The position numbers and the translations under genes were made by a program. Of a stretch of 64,000 nt of DNA, positions 16,187 through 24,622 are shown piece by piece. The DNA is from Butyrivibrio sp. Su6 (GTDB taxonomy: Bacteria > Bacillota > Clostridia > Lachnospirales > Lachnospiraceae), in assembly GCF_900108105.1 (NCBI RefSeq), contig NZ_FNUR01000016.1:1-64000 (forward strand), given 5' to 3'. Position 1 is the first letter of the stretch, and each line of letters begins with the position of its first letter. The notes below the pieces were generated by a model that had not been told where the DNA came from, searched no databases, and was given only the letters and a program-made list of their open reading frames with translations.

Positions 16187-17220
16187 CAGATCTTTTCTCC
16201 TTTTTTATTGATATTAAGTAAAAGCAGTAGCAGGTATGGAGCCCCCAAAAGTCCTGTTACGACTCCCACAGGGTAGCTGGTTTCAAAAAGATTTTTGCCT
16301 ATAAGCTCGGAAGCGTAAACAAGTATTACTCCAACAAATCCGGAAGTCAGCATTGCGATAGATCCATTCCTTGTTAGCTTTGTTGCTATAGGGCCTGATA
16401 AAAAAGCTACTGAAGCAATGGGACCTGTTGCGGCAGTTGCTACTGAGGATAGGAGCAAAGCGCAGATAAGGCAACATATCCTGATAATATTTATCGATGC
16501 ACCAAGAGTAGTAGCATATTCGTCTCCAAGCTGCATGATCCTGAGTTCTTTGTTGCAGAATAGGAGAGCTCCACCTGCTAGAACAGTCATTATTGTTATA
16601 GCCGGAACATCAGACATCTGAACGGGATTGAGGCTTCCACGAAGCCATCTTAGCGCTGTTCCTACATCGTATTCAGAACCAACAAGCAGCATCCAGGAAA
16701 TAAGGGCATTCAAAACTGCCTGAAAACCGATTCCTATGAGGATCATTCTGCTGCTGAAGGCATTTCCTTTACCAGAGAGTAAAAGAATAAGTCCTGTAAC
16801 TAAAAGACCTGCTACTACTGAGAAGATTGAAGCAACAGCTCCGCTGATACCAAGTATCAGGATGCAGAAAACTGCAGCGGCAGAGGAACCTGCGGTAACT
16901 CCGATAATGTCAGGAGAAGCGAGAGGATTCCTTAAAAGGTTTTGAAAAGTGTAGCCTGCAAGTCCAAAAGAAAAACCGGCAAGACCTCCAACAATAAGCT
17001 TTGGAAGCCTTAGACTTTTTATGGTGTAGGCAGCCCCTTTTGTCTCATCGCTTAGAAGTACCTTAATGACTTCGCTTAGTGAATAATTCGTATTTCCTAT
17101 TGTCATCATGAGGACTGCGAGAATAGCAATGATAATAATGAAAAATAGAGCACATGCGATATTTCTTTTTCGCTGCTTTGAATATATATTTTTTAAATCT
17201 GTTTCTAGTTTGGTCGTCAT
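16186..17220 (-). CDS. Iron-siderophore ABC transporter permease (FecD/FepG type)
   Basis: 344 aa from the ATG at 17220, which overlaps the upstream permease stop as ATGA; a longer start at 17244 has no ribosome site. About nine to ten hydrophobic segments and the FecCD motifs G-L-A-G-Y-T-F-Q-N-L-L-R-N-P-L-A and P-D-I-I-G-V-T-A-G are present. It forms the membrane channel together with the other permease for ferric-siderophore or heme-type substrates. Confidence 0.92.
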   Translation of the reverse strand: MTTKLETDLKNIYSKQRKRNIACALFFIIIIAILAVLMMTIGNTNYSLSEVIKVLLSDETKGAAYTIKSLRLPKLIVGGLAGFSFGLAGYTFQNLLRNPLASPDIIGVTAGSSAAAVFCILILGISGAVASIFSVVAGLLVTGLILLLSGKGNAFSSRMILIGIGFQAVLNALISWMLLVGSEYDVGTALRWLRGSLNPVQMSDVPAITIMTVLAGGALLFCNKELRIMQLGDEYATTLGASINIIRICCLICALLLSSVATAATGPIASVAFLSGPIATKLTRNGSIAMLTSGFVGVILVYASELIGKNLFETSYPVGVVTGLLGAPYLLLLLLNINKKGEKI

Positions 17221-18233
17221 ATATTTTTGGCCTTTGTCATCCATACAATTGCTACAAATACCGGGGCACCAAGGATGGCTGTGATGATTCCAACCTCAAG
17301 TTCTCCCGGACTTCCAAGAATCCTTCCTAAAACATCCGAAATTGTCAAAAGAGCTGCCCCACCTATAGCAGATAGTGGAACAATAATTCTCATGTCATTG
17401 TCAAAAAGCTGCCTTATAACATGGGGTAGCATAAGCCCCACAAATCCAATGGGCCCTGCAAGGGCGGTTACAGATGCACAGAGAAGAACTCCTGCAAATG
17501 CGGATACTATCCTTATCTGTCCGACTTTTACACCCAGTGAGATAGCCATTTCATCGCCAAGTGACAATGCATTAAGTGGTGATGAACAAAGTAAAGAGAG
17601 GATAAGTCCTGCCAAAAAGAAAGGAAGGAGCAGTTTTACATCTTCCCAGCTTCCACCACTGATGCTTCCTACCTGCCAGAAACGAAATTCCTTCATGACC
17701 TGTGAGTCTGGAAGCATGATAGTATTAACAATGGCACCAAGGGCAGTTGACACGGCTGTTCCAGCAAGGGCCAGCTTTAAAGAAGTTGCCCCGCCATAGC
17801 CTACGCTTGCAATTCCGTAGACAAAAAATGCAGTGGCCATAGCCCCTATGAAAGATAGCCCTATAAGTCCAATTCCGGAAGAAATATTAAGGTATGCAAT
17901 GCCTATAACTACCATGAGAGAAGCACCTGTGTTTACACCAAGAATGCTTGGGTCTGCTATTGGGTTCCTTGTGATAGACTGCATCATTGCACCGGAAACG
18001 CCAAGGCAGCCTCCGGCAATGAGGCCGAAGACTGTCCTTGGAACTCTGGCAGAAATTACAGCTGCAATGAACTTATCTGTTTCTTTTCCGGTAAAAAAGC
18101 TGACTATATCAGCAATGGGTACGTTCTTACTGCCATATACTATTGAAAGAATGGCACCGGCAATTGTCAGAATGATCAGTATTATTGTTCCTATGATTAG
18201 TTTTGTATTACTGTATCTTTTTTGCTGCTTCAT
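17217..18233 (-). CDS. Iron-siderophore ABC transporter permease (FecC/FepD type)
   Basis: 338-aa FecCD-family protein with N-terminal basic stretch, about ten membrane segments and motifs G-V-S-G-A-M-M-Q-S-I-T-R-N-P-I-A and P-S-I-L-G-V-N-T-G. GGAAG lies 6 nt before the ATG. The start lies 26 nt inside the end of the binding-protein gene, so translation is probably coupled. Confidence 0.92.
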   Translation of the reverse strand: MKQQKRYSNTKLIIGTIILIILTIAGAILSIVYGSKNVPIADIVSFFTGKETDKFIAAVISARVPRTVFGLIAGGCLGVSGAMMQSITRNPIADPSILGVNTGASLMVVIGIAYLNISSGIGLIGLSFIGAMATAFFVYGIASVGYGGATSLKLALAGTAVSTALGAIVNTIMLPDSQVMKEFRFWQVGSISGGSWEDVKLLLPFFLAGLILSLLCSSPLNALSLGDEMAISLGVKVGQIRIVSAFAGVLLCASVTALAGPIGFVGLMLPHVIRQLFDNDMRIIVPLSAIGGAALLTISDVLGRILGSPGELEVGIITAILGAPVFVAIVWMTKAKNI

Positions 18234-19311
18234 TTAACACTTCCAGATAATCATCAATTGCGTAAGGAATAGAAAGAACTGTTGGTGTGCTTGCTGCTGC
18301 AAGAGCATCATTTGAATCAAGTAAAACGAATGCGCCGTTGTTTACGGCAGGAATATTTGAAAATCTTCCGTCATTCTGCATTGCTGTAACAAGTGACTCT
18401 GTACCATATGTAATGATGATATCAACGTCGCTAAGAACATCAGCGTTTTCAGCACTTACTGTTATTGAAAAAGCATTTGGATCATCAATAAGTCCAGTTA
18501 CGCTCTCTGGAGTTACAAATCCAAGATCTCCAAGAAATGCTGCTCTTGGATCGTTGTTTGTATAAATATAGAAGGTTCCGAGGTCATCTTCTGAGAGCCA
18601 GAAAAATGCAACTCTTTTTCCATTGAGGTCAGGGTACTGGGAGAGCTTGTCAGAAATAAGCTGTTCAACATCAGCAACAAGGGCTCTTCCTTCAGCTTCA
18701 AGGCCAAGGGCTGCAGCATCATTTATGGTCTCTTCCTGCCATGTTGTTGTCCAGGCAATTGTAGGATATGCAACTACAGGAGCAATTTCGCTGAGTCTGT
18801 CATATTCTTCCTGGCTAAGTCCTGAGTAAGCTGCAAGGATTACATCAGGCTGGCAGTCTGAGATAGCTTCGTAGTCCCATCCGTCTGTATCATCAAATAC
18901 ATTAGGAGTAGCACCGAGATCTTCAAATGCTTTTGCTGTCCATGCAAGAAGGCCGTTTTCATCCCTTGGTCCGAAATTTGCTTCTGAAATTCCAACAGGT
19001 ACAATTCCAAGAGCGAGAGGAACATCAGGATTTCCCCATGCAATTGCTACAACGTTTTCAGGCTTTTCCTCGATAACGGTCTCGCCAAGTCCATGAGTGA
19101 TCGTGAGTGGGAAAGTTGCATCGCTATTAGAAGCGCTGTCTTCAGAAACTGAAGAAGATCCTTCTGTTGATTCTGATCCGAAAACAGTTGTTGCTTCTGA
19201 ACTGTCAGTTGCTGCAGTATCTACTGTGGCAGTTTCGGATGTTGCTCCACATGCCACGACGCTAAGGCCAAGGAGACCTGCGAATAAAGCTGAAATAAGT
19301 TTGTTCTTCAT
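18208..19311 (-). CDS. Iron-siderophore binding lipoprotein (FepB/FecB type)
   Basis: 367 aa. Signal peptide with lipobox V-V-A-C (Cys21), then a long Ser/Thr/Glu-rich linker to about residue 68, then a class III periplasmic-binding fold beginning F-P-L-T-I-T-H. Helical-backbone motifs include P-E-N-V-V-A-I-A-W, Y-E-A-I-S-D-C-Q-P-D-V-I-L-A and D-V-I-I-T-Y-G. It binds a chelated iron at the cell surface and hands it to the permeases. GAGGAG lies close to the ATG. It is the first gene of the four-gene operon; the exact siderophore cannot be told. Confidence 0.9.
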   Translation of the reverse strand: MKNKLISALFAGLLGLSVVACGATSETATVDTAATDSSEATTVFGSESTEGSSSVSEDSASNSDATFPLTITHGLGETVIEEKPENVVAIAWGNPDVPLALGIVPVGISEANFGPRDENGLLAWTAKAFEDLGATPNVFDDTDGWDYEAISDCQPDVILAAYSGLSQEEYDRLSEIAPVVAYPTIAWTTTWQEETINDAAALGLEAEGRALVADVEQLISDKLSQYPDLNGKRVAFFWLSEDDLGTFYIYTNNDPRAAFLGDLGFVTPESVTGLIDDPNAFSITVSAENADVLSDVDIIITYGTESLVTAMQNDGRFSNIPAVNNGAFVLLDSNDALAAASTPTVLSIPYAIDDYLEVLNEAAKKIQ

Positions 19312-19347
19312 AATTTTACTCCTCTAGTGTTATTATAATTAGCTGCT

Positions 19348-19374
19348 GCTAACGCAGCGTTAGCAAGTGCTAAC
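19348..19374 (-). promoter_or_regulatory. Operator-like palindrome array before the iron importer
   Basis: GCTAACG-CAG-CGTTAGC (19348-19364) and GTTAGC-AAGT-GCTAAC (19359-19374) share their middle half-site, giving three alternating half-sites. A minus-strand TATAAT lies next to them (about 19333-19340), so a bound protein would block transcription. The context suggests an iron-responsive repressor of the DtxR or Fur type (inference; not the classic Fur box). Confidence 0.6.
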
Positions 19375-19473
19375 AATAATCTCATAGAAATCACGAGTTG
19401 TCAACAATTAAATCTAGTAAAATCGATTAACCGGGATAAAACTATTTGCGGAGTACAGACACAAATAAAGTGT

Positions 19474-19511
19474 AAAACAAGCCCGATTAAGTGTAATCAG
19501 GCTTGTTTTTA
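19474..19511 (+). terminator. Strong hairpin with T run between divergent operons
   Basis: AAAACAAGCC-C-GATTA (19474-19489) pairs with TAATC-A-GGCTTGTTTT (from 19494) with one mismatch, followed by T residues. It reads as a plus-strand terminator although no plus-strand gene lies before it; it may end a short RNA or act as an attenuator for the efflux operon. Confidence 0.65.
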
Positions 19512-19684
19512 TGTTGTGTGATATATTTCAAAAAGTGTTTCGAAATTGTGCTCAGTTTATTAAATTTTTATAATTTAAATTGGTAAAGCTTGATTTTACT
19601 TGGCAATTAGGGCATGATAAAAAGTGACGTGGGATTAAATTGTGTAAAAGAGGCGTAAGAAAGATTCTTACGTTGAGGGATGTT

Positions 19685-20386
19685 ATGAAAAAACTAGTAG
19701 AGATCAAGGATGTAAGTAAGATTTATAATCCTGGTGAAAATGAGGTAAGGGCTCTTAATCACGTGAGCCTTACTATTGGAGAGGGCGAATTTGTCGCCAT
19801 AATAGGTCAATCCGGTTCCGGAAAATCTACCCTTATGAATATGCTTGGGTGTTTGGATACACCAACCAGTGGAAAATACTTTCTGCATGGTCAGGACGTT
19901 TCTCATATGACAGATGATGAGCAGTCCGACGTGCGTAACAGGGAAATTGGTTTCATATTTCAGGGATTTAACCTGATACCATCGCTTACTGCTTTGGAGA
20001 ACGTGGAGCTTCCACTTATCTATCGCGGAGTTGGTAAAAGAGAAAGAGACAGACTTGCAAATGCTGCTTTAAACAGTGTCGGCCTTGAAAAAAGAAAGAC
20101 ACATAAGCCAAATGAAATGTCAGGTGGTCAGCAGCAGAGAGTTGCTATAGCCAGAGCTATTGCGCAGGCACCACCAATTCTTTTGGCAGATGAGCCCACA
20201 GGTAACCTGGATACAGCTTCAACAAAAGAGATAATCAGTATTATCAAGAGGCTCTATAAAGAAGGAAGAACCGTAATAATAATCACTCATGACCCTGGAA
20301 TAGCAGAGCAGGCAAAGAGAATAATCACGATTTCAGATGGTCAGATAAAGAGTGATGTGATCAATAAGAATTATAAGGATGATTGA
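19685..20386 (+). CDS. MacB/LolD-type ABC transporter ATPase
   Basis: 233 aa from the ATG at 19685 (GAGGGA upstream). It has Walker A G-Q-S-G-S-G-K-S-T, signature M-S-G-G-Q-Q-Q-R, Walker B I-L-L-A-D-E-P-T-G-N-L-D and the switch His in I-I-T-H-D. The A-D-E-P-T-G-N-L-D form and the Q-loop F-Q-G-F-N-L-I-P mark the MacB/FtsE/LolD mechanotransmission group. It works with the adaptor and two permeases that follow, probably exporting a peptide, antibiotic or lipid-like compound. Confidence 0.92.
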   Translation: MKKLVEIKDVSKIYNPGENEVRALNHVSLTIGEGEFVAIIGQSGSGKSTLMNMLGCLDTPTSGKYFLHGQDVSHMTDDEQSDVRNREIGFIFQGFNLIPSLTALENVELPLIYRGVGKRERDRLANAALNSVGLEKRKTHKPNEMSGGQQQRVAIARAIAQAPPILLADEPTGNLDTASTKEIISIIKRLYKEGRTVIIITHDPGIAEQAKRIITISDGQIKSDVINKNYKDD

Positions 20387-20430
20387 TTTGTTTTGATAAA
20401 AACCGATATTGAAAAGTATGGAGGAGAAAA

Positions 20431-22068
20431 ATGTCAGAGAACAAGAAAGACAAAAATCTTGAAGAAAATAAAGAAGTTGTGACAAATGAAGCTGTTAAGG
20501 AAGATGCAGCTGAAACTGCAGTTATAAAGGAAACAACAGGAAGCACTGCAGAGGTTTATGATGATTATGAGGAGGCAACACCTCCTGAAGAAGTTACAGG
20601 TAAAAAGAAATTCAAATTAAAGAAGAGATATATAGTTGGCGGCGTGGCAGCTGTTTTGATACTTGGCGCCATAGGAAGACAGTTCCTTGTTGGACAGAAT
20701 CAGGTGACAATGGTTGAGACTTCACCTGTTGTACTTGGAAACATAGAGAATGTTCTTTCTATCTCAGGAACAGTTCAGAGTGCTGAGACCAAGACTTACT
20801 TTTCAGAAGTAGCTGCACCAATTGAAACTCTTGATATCAAGGTTGGCGATAAGGTGTCAAGCGGCGATGTTTTGTACACATATGACACAGAGGCTCTTGA
20901 CCTTGCTGAGAAGACAGCCCAGCTTGCAATCACTCAGGCAAAGGGAAATTATAATTCACTTTATTCAGCAGTTGGAGCTGCAGACAGAAAATATGCAGAG
21001 GGAATGACAGCTCAGCAGATCAATGACAGACTTGATGCGATCACTGCGGAGATCAATTCGCTTAACGACAAGATCACTGAGAAAACAAACAGGATCAATC
21101 AGACTCTTAAAGATATACAGAATACTCAGTACGATATAAACCAGAACAGTATTGATGATAAGTATGAACAATACTTTGATGCAGGAAGCAACTCATACAT
21201 TACAAGAAATGAGTCCGGCAATAAGACAGATGGAGAATACAAAGAGCCATCAGAGGGCGACAGACAGATGATCCTTGCTCTTGAGCAGACATACAATGAC
21301 GTATCATATGCTCTTAAGACTGATGCCGAGATCAAGTCTTGGAATGATCAGATCACAGCCCTTAAAGAGGAGCAGAGCCACCTTTCATCTGCAAAGGCAG
21401 CTCAGGTTAATGGCGGAACAGCAGCTTCATCAAAGGCTTCCTATGAGTCAACTCAGCTCACTCAGCAGGATACAATTGATAAGCTCGAAGCTGCAAAGGA
21501 AGGCGTAAAGGCAGACTTTAACGGCGTAGTTACAGAAGTTGCTGTAGTAGAGGGCGCAACAGTTACTGCAGGAGCTAAGATGGTTACAATGGCAAATCTT
21601 GAAGATGTCCAGGTTGCTCTTTCTGTTTCAAAGAGTGATCTTCCTAAGATTGCAGTTGGCCAGAAGGTTGATATAACAATCAACGGAAAAGCATATGATG
21701 GCGAAGTTACCAAGATATCAGGTAATGCCACAAAGAATAGCAACGGCGTTGCAGTAGTAGAGACAATCATAAAGGTTACTAATCCTGACAATGACATAAT
21801 CCTTGGTGTTGAAGCAACAAATAAGATCCATGCTGAAAAGGCCGACAACACTATCGTTCTTCCATATGAATATATTCAGACAGATGCAGAAGGCGACTAT
21901 GTATATGTTGTTGAAAATGGCGTAGTAACAAGAAAGAATGTAACAGTTGGTATTTCAACAAGCACAGAGGCACAGGTAATCGAAGGATTGTCTGAAGGAG
22001 ATGAAGTTATCTCGTCAGATGTATCAACGCTCACAGAAGGTATGGCAGTAGCTGTTAATAACATGTGA
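20431..22068 (+). CDS. MacA/HlyD-type membrane fusion adaptor
   Basis: 545 aa. An unusually long acidic cytosolic tail (about residues 1-65, rich in Glu, Lys and Asp) precedes one membrane segment (about 70-88). The extracellular part has a split biotinyl-lipoyl half-motif (I-E-T-L-D-I-K-V-G-D-K-V), a long coiled coil (about 190-360) and beta-barrel domains with K-A-D-F-N-G-V-V-T-E-V and G-L-S-E-G-D-E-V-I. In Gram-positive MacAB-like pumps this adaptor gathers substrate at the outer face. GGAGGAG precedes the ATG. Confidence 0.9.
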   Translation: MSENKKDKNLEENKEVVTNEAVKEDAAETAVIKETTGSTAEVYDDYEEATPPEEVTGKKKFKLKKRYIVGGVAAVLILGAIGRQFLVGQNQVTMVETSPVVLGNIENVLSISGTVQSAETKTYFSEVAAPIETLDIKVGDKVSSGDVLYTYDTEALDLAEKTAQLAITQAKGNYNSLYSAVGAADRKYAEGMTAQQINDRLDAITAEINSLNDKITEKTNRINQTLKDIQNTQYDINQNSIDDKYEQYFDAGSNSYITRNESGNKTDGEYKEPSEGDRQMILALEQTYNDVSYALKTDAEIKSWNDQITALKEEQSHLSSAKAAQVNGGTAASSKASYESTQLTQQDTIDKLEAAKEGVKADFNGVVTEVAVVEGATVTAGAKMVTMANLEDVQVALSVSKSDLPKIAVGQKVDITINGKAYDGEVTKISGNATKNSNGVAVVETIIKVTNPDNDIILGVEATNKIHAEKADNTIVLPYEYIQTDAEGDYVYVVENGVVTRKNVTVGISTSTEAQVIEGLSEGDEVISSDVSTLTEGMAVAVNNM

Positions 22069-22106
22069 TAAGCATGTTTTTAACAGAGATGTTTGGATAA
22101 AAGATA

Positions 22107-23315
22107 ATGGGACAGTTTGGTGAATATTTTAAAAGTGCGATCAAGCAGATAATTGGTAATGGCTATCGTACTCTTATGACGATGCTTGGAATTGTCATAG
22201 GTATAGCGGCAGTAATTGCTGTTGTTGCTCTGGGAAACGGCATGACTGAGTTTGTGCAGAGTCAGCTTAACGGAATAGCCGGTAACTACGGAATAATAAG
22301 TATAAACACAAAGAAAACCTCTGAATTTTTTACCAGAGAAGATATGAGACTGATTGAGGATGAGCTTCCTGATATAAAGGGTGTATCTCCTAATTTTTCC
22401 GGGTATGGAAAGGTAAAGGCAAAAAGAGGTACTTTTGAAGCAAATGTAAGTGCCGGAACAGAGGCTTTTGAATATGCTCTTGGAAATGGAATTGTAAAGG
22501 GGTCTTATTTTACAAGGCAGCAGGTTGAAGGTGGACAAAGAGTGTGTGTCATGCTCATAGATGATGCTATAAAACTCTTTGGAACAGATGAGTGTATTGG
22601 CAATGAAATAGAGATAACCATGTGGGGGAAGACTGCAACCTATACTGTTGTAGGGCTTCGTGATCACATGAATGAAATGTATACTTTTCTTATGGAGGGG
22701 CAGGACTACTACGCTCAGATAGAAGCTCCATATACAGCATTTTGCGCGGATTTTGATTATGAGGCAGATAAGCTTTATAGTCTGGTTCTTTTTGCTGATC
22801 AGGGAATACTAAATGACAGAGTTACCGAGGCCAAAAATATCCTTATGAACACTCATGGCCTTAGGGGAACTAATGCCATATCAGGATATAGTATGGCTGA
22901 TTTCTCAAAACAGCTTGATCAGATCCTTGGCTATGCGTCTTCATTTCTTTTACTGGTTTCAGTTATTTCCCTGGTGGTAGGTGGAATAGGCGTAATGAAC
23001 ATTATGCTTGTTTCTGTAACAGAAAGAACAAGAGAAATCGGCATAAGAAAATCAATTGGCGCAAAAACTGCAGCTATCATGTCGCAGTTTTTGTTTGAGG
23101 CATCCATCCTTACATTCCTTGGTGGAATTGTTGGGATTATTTTGGGAATAATCCTTGCGCATATTATCTGTACTGCTATAGGATTTAACGTTATCATTAC
23201 ACCTTCATCAGTACTTGGAGCAGCATTTTTCTCTATTTTAGTGGGACTGTTTTTTGGACTGTACCCGGCAAGAAAAGCTGCAAAAATGAAGCCGATCGAT
23301 GCGCTGAGATTATAA
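22107..23315 (+). CDS. MacB-type ABC permease, first copy
   Basis: 402 aa: N-terminal membrane segment (about 20-45, T-M-L-G-I-V-I-G-I-A-A-V), a MacB_PCD extracellular domain (about 50-260) and a C-terminal FtsX bundle of three segments. The family motif V-T-E-R-T-R-E-I-G-I-R-K-S-I-G-A lies between segments 2 and 3. Together with the next gene it would make a heterodimeric mechanotransmission transporter. Confidence 0.9.
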   Translation: MGQFGEYFKSAIKQIIGNGYRTLMTMLGIVIGIAAVIAVVALGNGMTEFVQSQLNGIAGNYGIISINTKKTSEFFTREDMRLIEDELPDIKGVSPNFSGYGKVKAKRGTFEANVSAGTEAFEYALGNGIVKGSYFTRQQVEGGQRVCVMLIDDAIKLFGTDECIGNEIEITMWGKTATYTVVGLRDHMNEMYTFLMEGQDYYAQIEAPYTAFCADFDYEADKLYSLVLFADQGILNDRVTEAKNILMNTHGLRGTNAISGYSMADFSKQLDQILGYASSFLLLVSVISLVVGGIGVMNIMLVSVTERTREIGIRKSIGAKTAAIMSQFLFEASILTFLGGIVGIILGIILAHIICTAIGFNVIITPSSVLGAAFFSILVGLFFGLYPARKAAKMKPIDALRL

Positions 23316-23325
23316 GGAATATAAA

Positions 23326-24537
23326 ATGGGAACTTTTGGAGAATATATAAAAAGTGCGCTTTCAAGCATAAGGAACAATAAAGGAAGATCTTTTCTTACA
23401 ATGCTTGGAATCATAATAGGAATCGCTGCGGTTCTGACCGTTTTGATCATCGGAGACGGCATGAAGGCTACGGTGAACAGTGAAATGGATTCCATTGGTG
23501 CCACTACTGTATCAGTTTCATTGGATAATACAAAAACAGATAAGCTTTTTACTAAGGATGATCTGGACAGGATAGATGAGGGACTCGAGAATATATACGG
23601 AGTATCTCCAAGCATTACTATTTGGGGAGAAACTATGGTGCGTGGCCAGGCTTATGATATGAGCTTAAGCTGTGGAAGTGAGGCAATGGAATATGGCGCA
23701 GGCGTGAAAATGGTTCACGGTCGTTACTTCAACGCTTCAGATGTAGAAGATGGTAAAAAAGTCTGTGTACTTAGCCAGATAGCTGCAAAAAAGTTATTTG
23801 GATATGAAGAAGCAGTAGGAGAGACTGTTACTATCACAGCTTATGATCTTACCGGAGAGTTTTTGGTAATTGGCATACGAGAAGATACTTCAATGGATAC
23901 AGCATATGCCGGTTATATGGAGGAACCTATGTATATGGGAGATGTGCCATATACTGCAGCTGCTGGCGTATACAGTCTGAATCTGGATACTCTGGAGAGC
24001 TTTACAATTTATCTTGACAGTGAGTACAAAAATGCTGTTTTGTCTCAGGCAAGGTCAGTTGTTGAGAATGTCATGGGACTTAGAGGCGAAGGTGCTGTAA
24101 AGGTGTCTTCCGGTTATGGATTTGATCAGACTACAGATACTATTCTTACGATCATAACCTCTGTTGTTGCCATAATTGCTGCCATATCTCTTTTGGTTGG
24201 AGGTATCGGCGTTATGAATATCATGACTGTTTCTGTTACAGAAAGGACAAGAGAGATAGGTATCAGAAAGTCTCTCGGAGCCCGTACATCATCCATACTT
24301 ACGCAGTTTTTAGCGGAGGCATCAATACTTACATTTACGGGTGGTATCATAGGCATTATCCTGGGGCTTTCCCTGGCGTACCTTATCTGCACGGTGATAG
24401 GATTTGCGTTCTCTGTAAATCCGCTATTGGTGCTGCTTGTAGTAGCTATTTCTACAGCTATAGGCCTTTTCTTTGGAATATATCCTGCAAAGCGCGCTGC
24501 TGAACTTGATCCAATTGAAGCCCTTAGAACGGAGTAA
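23326..24537 (+). CDS. MacB-type ABC permease, second copy
   Basis: 403 aa, a paralogue of the preceding gene with the same layout (G-I-I-I-G-I-A-A-V near the N-terminus; V-T-E-R-T-R-E-I-G-I-R-K-S-L-G-A near residue 310) and ten nt behind it. Two distinct permease genes imply a heterodimer, the likely result of tandem duplication. It is the last gene of the operon. Confidence 0.9.
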   Translation: MGTFGEYIKSALSSIRNNKGRSFLTMLGIIIGIAAVLTVLIIGDGMKATVNSEMDSIGATTVSVSLDNTKTDKLFTKDDLDRIDEGLENIYGVSPSITIWGETMVRGQAYDMSLSCGSEAMEYGAGVKMVHGRYFNASDVEDGKKVCVLSQIAAKKLFGYEEAVGETVTITAYDLTGEFLVIGIREDTSMDTAYAGYMEEPMYMGDVPYTAAAGVYSLNLDTLESFTIYLDSEYKNAVLSQARSVVENVMGLRGEGAVKVSSGYGFDQTTDTILTIITSVVAIIAAISLLVGGIGVMNIMTVSVTERTREIGIRKSLGARTSSILTQFLAEASILTFTGGIIGIILGLSLAYLICTVIGFAFSVNPLLVLLVVAISTAIGLFFGIYPAKRAAELDPIEALRTE

Positions 24538-24583
24538 AGTTAGTTTCACTGTCACTCCATGAGTACTAAAAACGGCCTTAGTG

Positions 24584-24592
24584 TGATATACT
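24584..24592 (+). promoter_or_regulatory. Extended -10 promoter of the DUF5717-like operon
   Basis: TG-A-TATACT ends 30 nt before the GTG start at 24623. The -35 region (near 24564) is weak. Confidence 0.45.
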
Positions 24593-24622
24593 AGGTAGTA
24601 AGAATGTTTTTGGGGTGAGCTT

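Noticed and set aside
17227..17799. 190-codon plus-strand frame opposite the siderophore permease
   Set aside because: Antisense shadow of a clear FecCD permease.
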